DNA of 64,000 bases from Anthoceros angustus (GCA_010909165.1 VJWM01000223.1:1-64000); one strand, 5' to 3'. Positions 9,640 to 22,544 are shown, counted from the first letter of the stretch. The notes: a model not told the origin generated them from the sequence alone. Numbers and translations: made by a program.

Positions 9640-10358
9640 TGTGGGTGTGGATTCGTGTCCGAGGGGACAAGTGAGGTCCACATTCACCCCTCAATGTCGT
9701 TGTAGGCTTAGGATTCGCTCCCAAGGGAATGGTTTGTGCCAAGAGGCGCTAACTTCTATCATGACCTTCACCTAAGTCAAGACTTGCACTGTACTCCTCT
9801 TACCTATCTACTCAACCACTACTACCCCCTTGTCTAGCCACCACGGCTCTTATTCCACGACCGCCCTCTCATTCCACGACCCGGTGCTCTCACCGGTAGT
9901 TGCTACCACCGGTGGGTCCACACCCAAACCCTAGCGACTTATTTCCGGCCGCGCGCGGATCTGCCAGGCGTCCAGCGCGGATCCGGCTTTATTCGCACTC
10001 CACACACACACACCGATTCCTAGGGACCTAAATTCCACAAATCCCTCACGCTCCACACACACACAAAGGCGCCACACTCACACAACTTTACAAGGGCAGC
10101 TGTTCCCCTTGCGCCTTCCACCAATGGTTTGGTTTCTTTTGGATTCACACAATCTCCTTTAGCCTCTCAATTAGTTCCCCTTCTCAACCCCTCTCACACC
10201 TCGCGCATCTGATGTTTAGTCACTCCTTCACCCAATCTTCTCCTCTCTCTCTCTCCCTCAACTTTGCTTCCAACCATCCACTCAACACTTCTCAATTGAA
10301 CACAACTAGCGAGGACAAGTGTGAAGGAAAGAAGAACCCCAGGCGTCACGGCGGCGTT

Positions 10359-10522
10359 GAGCAAGCTCCGGACCGCGCCAATCCCTTGGTTTCCTCCTCC
10401 TTTGTCGGCCAAGATTGCTTTCACCCCTCCTCCCAGTGCGGAGCAAGCTCCGGACCGCGCCAATCCCTTGGTTTCCTCCTCCTTTGTCGGCCAAGATTGC
10501 TTTCACCCCTCCTCCCAGTGCG
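10359..10522. repeat. 82 bp tandem duplication private to the left LTR
   Basis: Two perfect or near-perfect 82 bp units start with gagcaagctccggaccgcgc at 10359 and 10441. The right LTR has a single copy at about 20270-20350. The duplication therefore arose after, or independently of, the event that made the two LTRs. Confidence 0.9.
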
Positions 10523-11522
10523 GAGCAAGCTCTCGACCACCCTAGGGCGTCTCGCCACCGCCTCTCAATCGGACGTCTCCAACCAGCCACACAGGCGTGG
10601 GGATCTCAACCGAGTGCTCGGCGTGAGGGACCTAATTCGCCCCTCTTATACATCGGTGGGGCACCACCGGATTTTAGGTCCTAAGATGGCTATCGCGAAG
10701 AGGCGCCCACAATTCGGGCGATCCTAGGTCGATCGGCATCTAACCAAATTATCTTTAGGTTGCTACCACCTCATGTCTGCGCGCCCTACCTCGACTTGGC
10801 GTCGGCCTCGTCCTCCATTCTGCCGCCACGAGCTCTGCCACGCTGGTGGACGGGTTCTCCCACTACTTCCACCTCACATCGCTGCTGGGCGTCCGAATTT
10901 GAGGTGTACCCTGCCACAGGGCTTCGCATCTTCCCTATTCTTTGAGGATTATTCGGCTCCTCGTCCACCCAAGCTGGACCTCCTCCTCGCTCAACTCCTC
11001 CAAAGTCGCCTCCGCATAATAGGAGCCAACCCCCACCGGCGCGGTAGAAGTATGCACCGGGTCCTCACTTGCATGGGTAGGCCACGATCCCTCCTATTTC
11101 CACACGCACATGGGCGGTGAGGTTAAGCCGCGTTCTCCATTCACATATAGACCGGGCACATAAGTTTCCTCATCCATGTGCCGTAATATAATAGGACCCC
11201 TATGCGGTGAGGTGCTTACCCCCTCCTCCCGTAGGCTACACAGTTGCACGGCCTATGTCCTCGCGGCGCCACGTCGCATCCATCGCCCCGGCCTGCACCT
11301 TCGGGTTGGTTGCGCCAATGTCGGTGGCGGTTTCGACTACGCGGTAGTGGACTCCACGGCCTCGTTCGTTCGGCAACCGGTAGGTGAGGTTTCGGCTACC
11401 TCGGTTCTTTGCTTCCTTCGGTGTCCGCTACTCGATCGTGGTCACGCTACCGCTTCCCCTTCCCTTTGTCTTTTACGGCCCGGCCCGTGCCTCATCCGCT
11501 CCGCTTATATCGCTCCGCTAGC

Positions 11523-11747
11523 TTATGGGCCTTTTCCAGAGGCTTCACGCTCTGGGCTCGCAACAACTCCCCACCATCTCTGGTTCGCCTCGTGGGCATC
11601 CTTAATTTGAGCCATGAGTGCTTCCTGGCTCGTCATGGCTTGCAACTTCTCACAGGCCTGCACAAATCTTCTTGAATCTTGGCCCTTATTTCCTCTAGGT
11701 TCCGCTTGTCTTCCTCCATTGCTTGCGCTTGGCCTCCTCTTCGTCAA
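11523..11747 (-). other. coding-like reading frame inside the LTR
   Basis: A 74-codon minus-strand frame reads as a charged, Gln-rich, coiled-coil-like peptide (EPRGNKGQDSRRFVQACEKL, then LMAQIKDAHEANQR). The same frame recurs in both segments of the right LTR (21392-21661 and 22233-22520). No known domain is recognised. It could be a relic of an extra element ORF, or chance openness in GC-rich sequence; its preservation in three copies only reflects shared descent. Confidence 0.35.
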
Positions 11748-13526
11748 ACGGCCTTCACCACTTCCTCCGTCGCACCGAGCCGGTGAGAGCTAAAGCGCTT
11801 GATCCAACAAATGCTTGGGCCGGATCATCGGCGTGGTCGGCTCACGCAAGTCCACTTGTTGTGGCCCCGGCGCCATCCCTCATCGAGAACTTTCCTCCCA
11901 GTGCGCACCCTCACCAATTCGGTTGCATCCACCTCTGTTGCGGTGGAGTCCCTTGAAAATCTCTTCCCATCTTTGAGGAGGGTCCGCCTCGAGGTCGACC
12001 CTAAACCCTCGGAGTTGATTCATCATCGCATCCGTCGCAAAATTGTCCTCGGATCGCGCCTCCTCTTCGCCACCTCAAGCTGCCGTTTGGCTTTCATTTT
12101 CATGTAGCCTTGGCGACCTTTGTGGCGCGCATCCGCCTTCACCTTTTTATGCCGCCTTCACCCCGGTCTTCCTCCTTTTCTTTGGTGGGAATTTCCTTCT
12201 CCTCCTCCAGGCACTGTCGCCACTCCCGGCTATCCGATTTTTCCTCCTTGGGCTCCTCCGCCTTCCATTTCACCTCCCTAAGCTTCCACATGTGGAGGAG
12301 GCTACAATCTCCACCTCGGCGGGGCGGTTAGCGTAAACATAAAGATGGACGGAAATGGTGAGATTAGAGGCGGGGGGAGGAAATCAAGTTCAACCTCTCT
12401 TCACACAACTTGTCGAAGAGAATTACTCGATCTTCGCCCCTTGACCACTTCATGAAGGAGCGGCGGCGGCAAGTGGTCGGACAAATAATCGCTTCTTGTC
12501 TTTGCGAAACATAGGAGCCATCGGCGGACCCATCAAGCTGTTGCCAAATCCCTCGTCAACCGGCCGTTGGGTTCATTCGCCCGCTTTAACGGGCTGCTGC
12601 TTCTTCTTTGCTTCTTTTCTGGGCTCCATCACCAACCCGCCCGCCTCCTCCTTGCCCGCCCATACACCCTTCTAACCACTCCGGTCCCAATCCTGCGGCT
12701 CTAAATCCCCCGCTGGTTCATCGCCGGTGGCGCACACTCCTGCCAGTCCAGTTCATGTAATTCCACCGCTCTTCCATGAAACCCGGCTTGACTCCTTCAC
12801 GGCTCCCATCGAACTTTCCAATGATCCATGTTCGGCCATTGGGCAAGCACAATTTGTGGTGACCTTGGCGCCATCCTCTCACGGTCTCGCGCCTCCGCGC
12901 CACCTCGCTGCGAATTTCACGGAGGTCGGTCTCGGGGTTCCTACCTCCTCGGCAAGGGCGCGTCTGTCGCGCCTTCCTCCTCCTGCGTCGCGCCTCGCGA
13001 TATCGGCAGCGGGGTTGAGCTCCTTCCCGTCGTTGCGCCTCGCGCCCTCCTGCGATCACGGTGCCCCGGACCGGCTCCTCGACTTCGTCCCGCCGCGTCG
13101 TCGCTCCGCCCGCTCGCTCCGTCCGGCCGCCGTTGCGCTCCGTTGTTTGAGCAGGATTACATCATTCCTAGGGTTAAGTTTCCCGGTTCCCCTACTCTGT
13201 TAGACCTCTGCTTCCACATCCCAATCCACAACCCACACTCATTCGGCTACCAGCGTGGTCGACCCCAACTTATAGACTCTAATTATTCCAAACCCCCTAT
13301 CTCACATATATAGACTTTTTAGGGAACATTAGTCCATGGGCCAAGGAACACCAAATTCCGGACCATTTATTTTCTAACCTAGGCAATAAAACAAAAAGAA
13401 CTCCATAGGCCAAGGACATTTTACTATGAATATCCCCAACTACCAATCGACTTATTTTCACACCACTCAAAAAAAACAAAAAATTCACTTGGGCACATTT
13501 TGAGTTTCGAGACTAGATCGTTTACA

Positions 13527-13540
13527 TACTCCCTTCTCAT
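13527..13540 (-). other. polypurine tract
   Basis: On the minus strand, AAATGAGAAGGGAGTA runs straight into the LTR start TGTAAACG. A purine run immediately upstream of the 3' LTR primes plus-strand DNA synthesis. Its position independently supports the LTR boundary at 13526. Confidence 0.8.
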
Positions 13541-13979
13541 TTGTTGGCGTCCCGCCAACTTATATAATACTTCTTGACCCTCCACCCATTGACTCGGGTG
13601 GTAGTGGAGGTCCGCTAACTCTTGCGGTTGTCTTGAGCCATTCTTGAAGACTTGAGAACCCTATGGCCCCATCCATCGAAGGTGGAGCTTGCGGAAAGTG
13701 CATGTACCTATTGTCGTGCAATGAGGCCAAGTCAAGAATCACCCACTCTTGCTTCCATAGATTGTCATGCCATATTTTCCTTTTACTTTGAATATATCAT
13801 GACGCTCACTGTTCCCCTATCCTCTGTATGTTTAGAAGCGACCAGGCGTTCGGTGACTTTCCTCTCGCCATGCGGTTAGTTTCACAGATCGCGGTGGGAA
13901 TTTCAAACTCAATAGGCATTAGGAGAATGGCGTAGGTGAGGTAATACGGTGTTTGTTGCGTTGTTATTTTCTCTGCGAT

Positions 13980-14600
13980 CCTGTATGCCGGGCGCGGGAA
14001 GCTTAAGATCCCGATCGTCGCGTATTCCACCGTTAGCTTGTTGAGGATCACCACAAGAGCCATTCGCCTTTTCCGTTAAGCCATTTGCCTTGGGATTATA
14101 AGGAGTCGTTTTCTGTGGCGACGTTGAAGTAGATCGTCATATGAGATATAACCGTTGTGAAATGTGACCCTCATCGTGACAAGCTCAAGGGACAGCCATA
14201 TCGGTGATAATCATTCATAGAGGAACTGGCCACTACATGGTTTTGTACTGCGTGCTTGGGCTTCCACCATACGCGTGCAATGATAGTGGCCACGAGGATG
14301 TATTGGTTTTGTCGCGTCCTCGTTTTGGTGTATGGGACCAACAAAGTCTATTCCCCATTTCTCGAATGGCGCGGGCCAATATTGGAACCATTGGCCATTG
14401 AGTGGTTGCGGACGGTTTCCCAACCCTCTGACAGGCATCGCAGCGTTTAACAAACTCCCTAGCATCCTGATGCATGGTTTGCCACCAGTACCCCGTTTCA
14501 AGCACCTTCTTGCACGTGATATGTGCAGCAAAATGTCCTCCGCTTCCCCTCGTGCATCTCGTATTTTCGGATAACGCTCCTTGTTACCCATAACTGTCCG
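13980..14600 (-). pseudogene. integrase of the long-LTR element
   Basis: The zinc part and core start appear across 14233-14591: LETGYWWQTMHQDAREFVKR then CDACQRVGKPS gives the C-x2-C of the HHCC domain, and FEKWGIDFVGPI is the strand with the first catalytic Asp. The second and third acidic residues cannot be placed downstream because of frameshifts; 13541-13980 keeps only short hydrophobic frames. Ty3/gypsy integrase by sequence and position. Confidence 0.8.
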
Positions 14601-14789
14601 CCCATCCGGTCCCGATCATGATTGTCTTTGCGTCGTACAAGCGGGCGAATAGTGCCTAAACGCTTTGCGGGGGTTTGAAAGATCCGATGGTATTTTCCCC
14701 GTTTCCAAGAATTCCATCATCTCCTCGTGAGTGGGCCTTGTGTATCCCGTTCTCCCCTTCTCATTTCCTGCCGAGCCACCATTTACCCT

Positions 14790-15350
14790 CGCCTTATGGT
14801 TGGTGCGCTTCCCCTCTAACTTTCATGTGACAGGCTTCATCGGGAAAATCGTCGTTTTGGTCCTGTGTAACCTCCTCTGTTTTCAGCCTCGAAATGTAAT
14901 CTGCATTCACATGTTTACTCCCTCCTCTGGTCTCCACCGTGAACGTGAATTCTTGCAGGAGTAGGATCCATCTTGCTATGCGTCCAGACAAGTCAGTTTT
15001 GTTTACCAGGTGTTTGAGGGCGAAGTGGTCCACATGGAAGACGAACTCGTAGGATAGCAAATAGTGACGAAACTTGCGAACCGAGTACACCATCCTAGCG
15101 CCTCCTCTCGGTGGTGGTATACTTCTTCTGCGTCGGTGCTGCCTCCTGCATAATAGATTGGATAATCGTGCTTCTTGTCATCCCTTTGGCTTAGAATGGT
15201 ACCGATTGCATAGGCGAAGCGTCTACAAACACGTGGAACTTCTTGTTCGATCGGCCCCGCGTGGGTCTTGTGATCGGTGGTGCGAAGATCATTGAAGGCC
15301 TCCTCTCGTTTTGCGTCCATTCCACTCCGGTCCTTGCGAAGCAATTACAT
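14790..15350 (-). pseudogene. RNase H of the long-LTR element
   Basis: Segments: AIGTILSQRDDKKHDYPIYY (about 15150-15210), the E-..A-L-G helix (YHHREEALG near 15100), KFRHYLLSYEFVFHVDHFAL with the catalytic Asp-His (15004-15065), RIARWILLLQEFTFTVE and HVNADYISRL with the last Asp (about 14885-14900). This is the standard Ty3/gypsy RT-RNase H module. One frame runs 99 codons (14794-15093) unbroken. Confidence 0.88.
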
Positions 15351-15376
15351 GGCGGGTGCCCTTACGGAGAAATTCT

Positions 15377-16110
15377 TCACAAACCTTGATAATAGCCTAC
15401 CATTCGAGGAATCCCTAAGCTCCTTGATTGTGGTAGGTGGCTTGAGGTAATGATTTTGACCTTATCCGGGTCGACCTCTATCCCATGGCAATCGGTGCCC
15501 CAACAAAATACCCTCGGCATGCCGAAATAACACTTCTCGGGATGTAGACACAATTGTCTGCATTGACCGTTCGGACATTTGCGAAGGTGGTTGAGGTGAT
15601 CTTTTGCTGCTCCAAACACGCGAAGTCATCCGGAAGACCTCCATGAAGTCCCTAAGGTATTCCTTGAAAATCTTGACAATCGCATGAAGGATCACGGTGC
15701 CCTGTTAATCCGAGCGCTCCGTTTGTAGGCATAGGTTCCCGATCATAGTGAAGGTGGGGCCAATCACTCTCACGAGATGTGATTATACCCGAATACCCAT
15801 CCGAGCAGGTAGACCATTCTCCCGCTAAGTCCGATTATGTTGTCTATGAATGGAAGCGGGTAATGGTCTTTTTGGTCACCTTGTTTAACTTCCTCCAATC
15901 TGGGACCGTATCTTCCCTTACGCTTTTTGGGAACCACCACAATTGGGGCTACCCACTCCGATGTCACAATAGGATATATGGCGTGCAAGTAGAGCTCAAT
16001 TGTTCCTTTACCTTGAATACTTTGGATTTAGCTTGTATTGCGGTATCCGGGGCACGGCTCGAGATCAATCTTGTGCTCCCCACTCCCTCGGTATACCCTT
16101 CATATACGTA
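15377..16110 (-). pseudogene. reverse transcriptase of the long-LTR element
   Basis: MHAIYPIVTSEWVAPIVVVP opens RT (15988 downward), then KKDHYPLPFIDNI and SGRMVYLLGW carry the blocks up to the first catalytic Asp region. At about 15600-15640 FMEVF-x-DDF is the catalytic F/Y-x-D-D loop, split by a frameshift. The thumb reads HPEKCYFGMPRVFCWGTDCHGIEVDPDKV (broken here by convention at 15450-15540). Plant Ty3/gypsy type. Confidence 0.88.
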
Positions 16111-16779
16111 ACGTCAAAAGCAAAACGTGGATAAATTCCATGCAATTTGTTTCATACCCCTTTCCAAGTCTGCATTCATCCTTCGAAAACTTAAGGACCT
16201 TGCCGGGCAACACTTCCACATCCTTGACCTCATCCGTGCATGCCTCTCTCTCCACCGGCGGATGTGATGCGAACCCTTCCTCCTGTCTTGGTTCTCCTTG
16301 GCGCATTCCCCATTCCGGAATAGGTCGTCGAGGTAAAGCGTGAGACACCCTCCTCGCACCCTCGAAGTTTGTCCGGATCGCTCGGCTCACCTCTACTTCT
16401 TGTTCCTCGACCTCTCCGGTCTCCTCTCCGACCACGGGTTGTCAATTGTGACTCCATAGCACCCTAATAGGTTGATGGAATGGGAATATCTCTCCGTGTA
16501 TCGTCCTCTTCATCGACCACGAAATATGCGAATGGGAATTTCTCCTTCTCATCCTCTCCCAGGTATCTTGAGGTGTATCCCTCCGTTTCGTGGGTGTCTC
16601 CCTGCGTCGTATCTGCTCCAAGTCAAACATATCCTTCCTCCTTAATTTTGGGGTCCCGTCCAGGTTTGAATCCACTTCCTTTCTCGCCCATTTGAAGGTG
16701 CAACGTGCCCCATACATCCATGTTCGTCAATGAGAACCTCATACCACAGCGCTTTTTGTTTAATGACCACGTAGTCCAT

Positions 16780-17165
16780 GAGGTGCGGAATGGTACCAAT
16801 ATGGGTTAGGACTCCGTCGGCTCCCCTACCGGCGCCATTTTGGACATGTCCGCAACACCTTTGATGTATGTTCTCTGCAACCCAAGCTTAGGCGGTCTCC
16901 TCTGTCATGATGTTGACTCGACCCGGAATCTAGCGGCACCTTCTTGATTACACATCCATAATTTCTATCTAGCTCCAGGTCACAGTCCATCATGGCCACC
17001 ATATTCACAGCAAGGGATTTCGGCCTTGGGGTGGAAAGGTTCCGTCTCTTCTTGGGTTGTGCCGCCTTCAATGCCCCAGTTCTTTGGCGGTCTGCGGATT
17101 CCACGAGGCATGAGCGTTATCATGAACTTTTGGTCCATGATAGCGTCATAAATTGAAAGGAACAC
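16780..17165 (-). pseudogene. aspartic protease of the long-LTR element
   Basis: CVIKKVPLDSGSS near 16915-16955 has the D-S-G active site typical of many plant Ty3/gypsy proteases. It is followed by remains of V-N-I-M, K-L-G-L-Q, M-A-P-V-G and HLMDYVVIK (about 16755-16800), the usual order 'DSGSSVNIM...LG..P.G.....Y.V'. The next segment (16682-16720) reads GREKKW. It processes the gag-pol polyprotein. Confidence 0.75.
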
Positions 17166-17299
17166 TGTGCTTTGTTTCTCCTTGCCAACCCCACCGTCAT
17201 TTCATCCATGATGGTATTTGAGATGTTGCGGTCGTTGAAGCAGGCGTGGGTGGGTCGGTGGGTCGATGGCCAAAATACGGCCGAGTCTGTTCGATTCTT

Positions 17300-19000
17300 G
17301 TCGGATCATATCCATAACCTTCCACGACATCGGTGAGCGCCGACTCATCCTTTTTTCCTCTTGCGGGTTTTCGCCCCATGTGTCGACTCGAGTCCACTTC
17401 GTCCGTCCTTGTTTTACCCCTCGAATCCAGCGGTCTCTGCTAAGGAGTTACACTGTGATGCCATCCGAAATCGCAACCCTCGCGTTAAGTGTGGCGTTAG
17501 TGCCTTGCTCCCGTCCATTTTGGATTCGCATGCCCTTTTCTTTTTCGGCTCCCATCGAGTCCCTCGTCGATTTTGTGGTTGGACTTCTCTTCCTTCCCGC
17601 TTTGATGAAGCGCCTCTTCCTCCTCACTTGCGGACGTTATGCTCCCACTCCGTTCTTCTTCCTTTTTCCTCGCTCCCCTTCTTAGGGTGTCGCCTTCCTC
17701 TCGCCGCTCCGTGTCCGAGACCATCGCGGGGTTCCGTAATACCCACTATCCACATCCCCAACCCTTCCGGGCTCCTCGTGCAGCCTCGGAATCCTCCATC
17801 TGACCATGGCGCATCTTGACTTGCATTGCGGCAGCGGGCTTTCTTGTCGGGGGTGGGTCGCCGGAGGTTGAGCGATCCTCACTGTTTTTTCGGTGTCTGG
17901 CGGAGGCCACGTGACTGATTGCTTGCGGTCCACACGTCTTTCAAAATCACCATTCCCTGGCGAGATGCGGAGGGGCATCCAGCAAGATGCGAACCCTCGG
18001 CAATTGTAACCTTGGGCGGCACTCATTTGCGGGGTTCCTTGCCATCGATTGCGAATGCCCATGCACGTGGGGTTTCGCAAACTCGAGTACAAAGTTTTGG
18101 TACCAGATCGGTGTTGCCTCTTGAATTTGGTATGTATCTTCCAAGCACATCTCCTCATCCTCTTCCTCGTAGCCCAGTGGTTGCACTTTTGTTTGTGGAT
18201 TCGACCTCGAGTGCCCTCATCCACAAGTTGAGCGAAGAGATTCGCCCGCGCTCCGGTAGCAACCCTTCTTCTATCATGGTCCTTGATGGCATTAAGATGG
18301 AGTTTCTCGGTTTGACCATCATTTCCTCCATCTTGTTCCCTTGTTGCTCCACTTTTTTTGGCTGTTTCCACCTCTCTTCTCACACTCCGCGTCCTTTCGT
18401 GCATATAGCGGCTCCTTCCCTTTTGCACGTCGTCTTGTTTCCAGTCATTTTTCCCTTCTTCCTTCTATCCCTTGATTTCGCTCATCGTGAATTCTCCTCC
18501 GAATCCTCATGGTCTCCTCTTGGTGGAGCTACCGGGAGTCGGTTGAAAACTATCCTCCTCCATGAGCTGTCATCGGAGGCGAATAGTACTTCTTCTTCTT
18601 TTGTATTTCTTTTGTATTTCTTTTTGTCCTTAGTGCGCCCTTGTTGAGTTCTTCTTCTCTTCCGCGTTGGACTCCTCATAGTTCGAGCGGCTTTAATCGC
18701 CCGATCCAAATCTTTCGGCACATACGTGCCTTCCCATCTCCAATCCTCTTGCAAACCGGTGAATGGCCATTAGCTCAGTGCGGACCGGCCCGATCCGTGG
18801 GGCTGGAACCTTTCCACATAAGCTGCGGTCTCCTTCTTCCCTCTCAATCCCTCCAGTTTGGACAAGACATATCCTTCCACATCGACCCCTCTGATCTTTC
18901 ACAAAAGCTCTCTTCAAGGCCCCAAAGTAGGCGGGGTGTGGAAGCTATGTACTCCGCTTGTACCACTTGGCGCCGCTCGCGTAAGACTCCATAAAGCAGT
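17300..19000 (-). pseudogene. gag of the long-LTR element
   Basis: The Retrotrans_gag-like core lies around 18690-18990: LKRAFVKDQRG, then W-K-D-M pieces, VERFQ, and 18693-18754 KDLDRAIKAA. It is followed by a basic, low-complexity tail (RKRRRTQQGRTK, 18600-18690) and a long charged frame at 17682-18428 (248 codons) that includes LNAIKDHDRRRVATGARANL. I do not find a clear CCHC knuckle. Several frames alternate, so boundaries are approximate. Confidence 0.65.
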
Positions 19001-19520
19001 GGGCACGATCGCATCCTCACGGTTGTGGCGTCAGCTCAAAGCAGCTCGACAAACTCGTCGGGATCCTCATGGCCCTTCTTTTCTCCATACGGGTAAGATT
19101 GCTTGTAGTAACAAAGATCGGCCATAAGGTAGTACTTTCAGCGATTGGTAGTTGGCGCCACTACGTGCGGGTGACCTCTACATTCACAGTTATTTGGTGC
19201 GGTGGTCTAGGCAATTTGGGCGAGATCAAAAGACAAGGTGGAATCGGGTACACGGCCCCTTATGCTCGTAGTCGAGGTTGGGAATCGAATCCGTTAAGAT
19301 CGATCCCTAGTTAGAGTTGACTCCTGCCCCTTCCTCGTCCGGCAAGTGTGATCTCCGCCCGTGCTCTCCTCGTAACTCTGCAATCTTTCCGCTTGGCGTT
19401 GCCGTCTTGCGAGCGTTTCCCCAGTCGGATCGAATCGCTTGTCTCCACCGAGGCATCCATCAATCTAGTAATGCTAGACTCTCGTAAGCTAGGGTTAGTC
19501 CTTCCTCGTCCTTGGCGATT
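19001..19520 (-). other. leader and gag N-terminus of the long-LTR element
   Basis: Between the primer binding site and the recognisable gag. A 116-codon minus frame (19311-19661) crosses the PBS and cannot be one protein as read. I see no further signal here. Confidence 0.4.
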
Positions 19521-19539
19521 CCATTCCCCAGCGGCGCCA
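19521..19539 (-). other. primer binding site, tRNA-Asp-like
   Basis: On the minus strand TGGCGCCGCTGGGGAATGG starts three bases after the LTR ends (...CACA TTT). It matches the widespread plant Ty3/gypsy site complementary to the 3' end of tRNA-Asp (TGGCGCCGTTGCCGGGGA) apart from a short deletion in the middle. This fixes the 5' LTR as the right-hand copy. Confidence 0.85.
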
Positions 19540-20792
19540 AAATGTGGAGTGTGGATTGTGTCCGGGGACACCGTGAGGTCCACATTCACCCTCAATGTCG
19601 TTGTAGGCTTAGGATTCGCTCCCAAGGGAATGGTTTGTGCCGAGGCGCTAACTTCTATCATCGACCTTCACCTAAGTCAAGACTTACTTGCTATTACTCC
19701 TCTTACCTATCTACTCAACCACTACTACCCCCTTGTCTAGCCACCACTCTTATTCCACGGCAAATCTCATTCCACGTCTGTCACACCGGTGCTCTCACGG
19801 TAGTTGCCACCGGTGGGTCCCACCCAAACCCTAGCGACTTATTTCCGGCCGCGCGCGGATCCCGCAGGCGTCACCATGCGGATCGGCTTTGTGCACTCCA
19901 CACACACACACACCGATTCCTAGGGACCTAAATTCCACAAATCCTCACGCTCCACACACACACAAAGGCGCCACACTCACACAACTTTACAAGGGGCTGT
20001 TCCCCTTGCACTTCCACCAGACGGTTTGGTTTCTTTTGGATTCACACAATCTCCTTTGCTAGCCTCTCAATTAGTTCCCTTCTCAACCCTCTCACACCTC
20101 GCGCCAGCGTCTGATTGTTTAGTCACTCCTTCACCCAATCTTCTCCCTCTCTCTCTCTCTCCCTCAACTCGCCCGAGCTTCCAACCATCCACTCAACACT
20201 CTCAATTGAACACAACTAGCGAGGACAAGTGTGAAGGAAAAAGAACCCCAGGCGTCCACGGCGGGCGTTGAGCAAGCTCCGGACCGCCCGCGCCAATCCC
20301 TTGGTTTCCTTCCTCCTTTGTGCCAAGATTGCTTTCACCCCTCCTCCCAGTGCGGAGCAAGCTCTCGACCACCCCTAGGGCGTCTCGCGCCTCACCTGTC
20401 AATCGGACGTCTCCAACCAGCCACAGGCGTGGGGATCTCAACCAGGAATTGCTCGGCGTGAGGGACCTAATTGCCCCTCTTATACATCGGTGGGGCACCA
20501 TGCCCGGATTTTAGGTCCTAAGATGGCTATCGCGAAGGCGCCCACAATTCGGGCGATCCTAGGTCGATCGGCATCCTAACCAAATTATCTTTAGGTTGCT
20601 ACCTCACCTCGCTCTGCGCGCCCTACCTCGACTTGGCCGTCGGCCCCTCGTCCTCCATTGCTGCCGCCACGAGCTCTCGCCGCCTGGTCGGACGGGTTCT
20701 CCACACTACTTCCACCTCACATCGCTGGGCGTCCGAATTTGAGGTGTACCACCCTGGGGCTTCGCATCTTCGGCCGCCTATTCGAGGATTAT

Positions 20793-22544
20793 TCGGCTCC
20801 TCGTCCACCCAAGCTGGACCTCCTCCTCGCTCAACTCCTCCAAAGTCGCCTCCGCGCATAATAGGAGCCAACCCCACACGGGCGCGGTGGTAGAAGTATG
20901 CGCCGGGTCCTCACTTGCGATGGTAGGCCACAGATCCCTCCTATTTCCACACGCACATGGGCGGTGAGGTTAAGCACGCGTTCTCCATTCACATATAGAC
21001 CGACATAAGTTTCCTCATCCATGTGCCGTAATATAATAGGACCCTGCTGCGGTGAGGTGCTTACCCCTCCTCCGTAGGCTACACACAGTTGCAGCCTATG
21101 TCCTCGCGGGCGCCACGTCGCATCCCGCCCGCCTGCACTGCCCGGGTTGGTTGCGCCAATGTCGGTGGCGGTTTCGACTACGTAGTGGACTCCACGGCGT
21201 CGTTCGTTCGACAACCGCGGTAGGTGAGGTTTCGGCTACCTCGGTTCTTTGCTTCCTTCCTCGGTAGGCCCTTCCGCTACTCGATCGTGGTCCTGCTACC
21301 CGCTTCCTTCCCTTTGTCTTTTACGGCGCCACGTGCCTCATCCGCTCCGCTTATATCGCTCGCTAGCTTATGGGCCTTTTCCGAGGCCGCTTCACGCTCT
21401 GGGCTGCAACAACTCCCCGCATCTCTGGTTCGCCTCGTGGGCATCCTTAATTTGAGCCATGAGTGCTTCCTGCTGGCTCGTCATGGCTTGCAACTTCTCA
21501 CAGGCCTGCACAAATCTTCTTGAATCTTGGCCCTTATTTCCTCTAGGTTCCGCTTGTCTTCCTCCATTGCTTGCGCTTGGCCTCCTCTTCGTCAAACTGG
21601 CCTTCACCACTTCCTCCGTCGCGCACCGAGCGGTGAGAGCTAAAGCCGCTTGATCCAACAAATGCTTGGGCCCGGATCATCGGCGTGGTCGGCTCCTCGT
21701 CCACCCAAGCTGGACCTCCTCCTCGCTCAACTCCTCCAAAGTCGCCTCCGCGCATAATAGGAGCCAACCCCACACCGGCGCGATGGTAGAAGTATGCGCC
21801 GGGTCCTCACTTGCGATGGTAGGCCCCATCCCTCCTATTTCCACACGCACATGGGCGGTGAGGTTAAGCCGCGTTCTCCATTCACATATAGACCGGCACA
21901 TAAGTTTCCTCATCCATGTGCCGTAATATAATAGGACCCTCTGCGGTGAGGTGCTTACCCCTCCTCCGTAGGCTACACAGTTGCAGCCTATGTCCTCGCG
22001 CCACGTCGCCCCGCCCGCCCCACCGGGTTGGTTGCGCCAATGTCGGTGGCGGTTTCGACTATGATGTGGACTCCACGGCCGTCGTTCGTTCGACAACCGC
22101 GGTAGGTGAGGTTTCGGCTACCTCGGTTCTTTGCTTCCTTCCGCTCGGTAGGCCCGCTACTCGATCGTGGTCCTGCTACCCGCTTCCTTCCCTTTGTCTT
22201 TTACGGCCCGCGTGCCTCATCCGCTCCCCTCGCTAGCTTATGGGCCTTTTCCGAGGCCGCTTCACGCTCTGGGCAACAACTCCCCATCTCTGGTTCGTCT
22301 CGTGGGCATCCTTAATTTGAGCCATGAGTGCTTCCTGGCTCGTCATGGCTTGCTTCTCACAGGCCTGCACAAATCTTCTTGAATCTTGGCCCTTATTTCC
22401 TCTAGGTTCCGCTTGTCTTCCTCCGGTTGCTTGCTTGGCCTCCTCTTCGTCAAACTGGCCTTCACCACTTCCTCCGTCGCCCTGCGAGCCGGTGAGAGCT
22501 AAAGCCGCTTGATCCAACAAATCTTGGGCGGATCATCGGCGTGG
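20793..22544. repeat. tandem duplication of about 890 bp inside the right LTR
   Basis: Unit one is 20793-21688 and unit two 21689-22544; both open with tcggctcctcgtccacccaa. The left LTR has one copy (10953 to about 11840) whose two ends share tcggctc, so the duplication looks like an exchange at a 7-base microhomology. The two units already differ by many small indels. Confidence 0.9.

Larger units (their letters stand above)
9640..13526 (-). repeat. 3' LTR (left copy, 3,887 bp)
   Basis: The repeat begins with tgtgggtgtggattcgtgtc and ends ...gatcgtttaca, the same ends as the right copy at 19543 and 24286. It contains one copy of the roughly 890 bp segment that is doubled in the right LTR, and its own 82 bp tandem duplication at 10359-10522. 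The two LTRs differ by very many 1-10 base indels and few substitutions. An LTR near 4 kb is at the long end for plant Ty3/gypsy elements. Confidence 0.9.

Noticed and set aside
10212-13313. Plus-strand Pro/Ser/Arg-rich frames in the left LTR (and 20026-24016 in the right)
   Set aside because: They are shadows of GC- and TC-rich LTR sequence with no motif, and the element is coded on the other strand.
17682-18428. 248-codon frame as a separate host gene
   Set aside because: It lies between gag core and protease of the long-LTR element, has the same strand and composition, and shows no host domain; best explained as gag tail.
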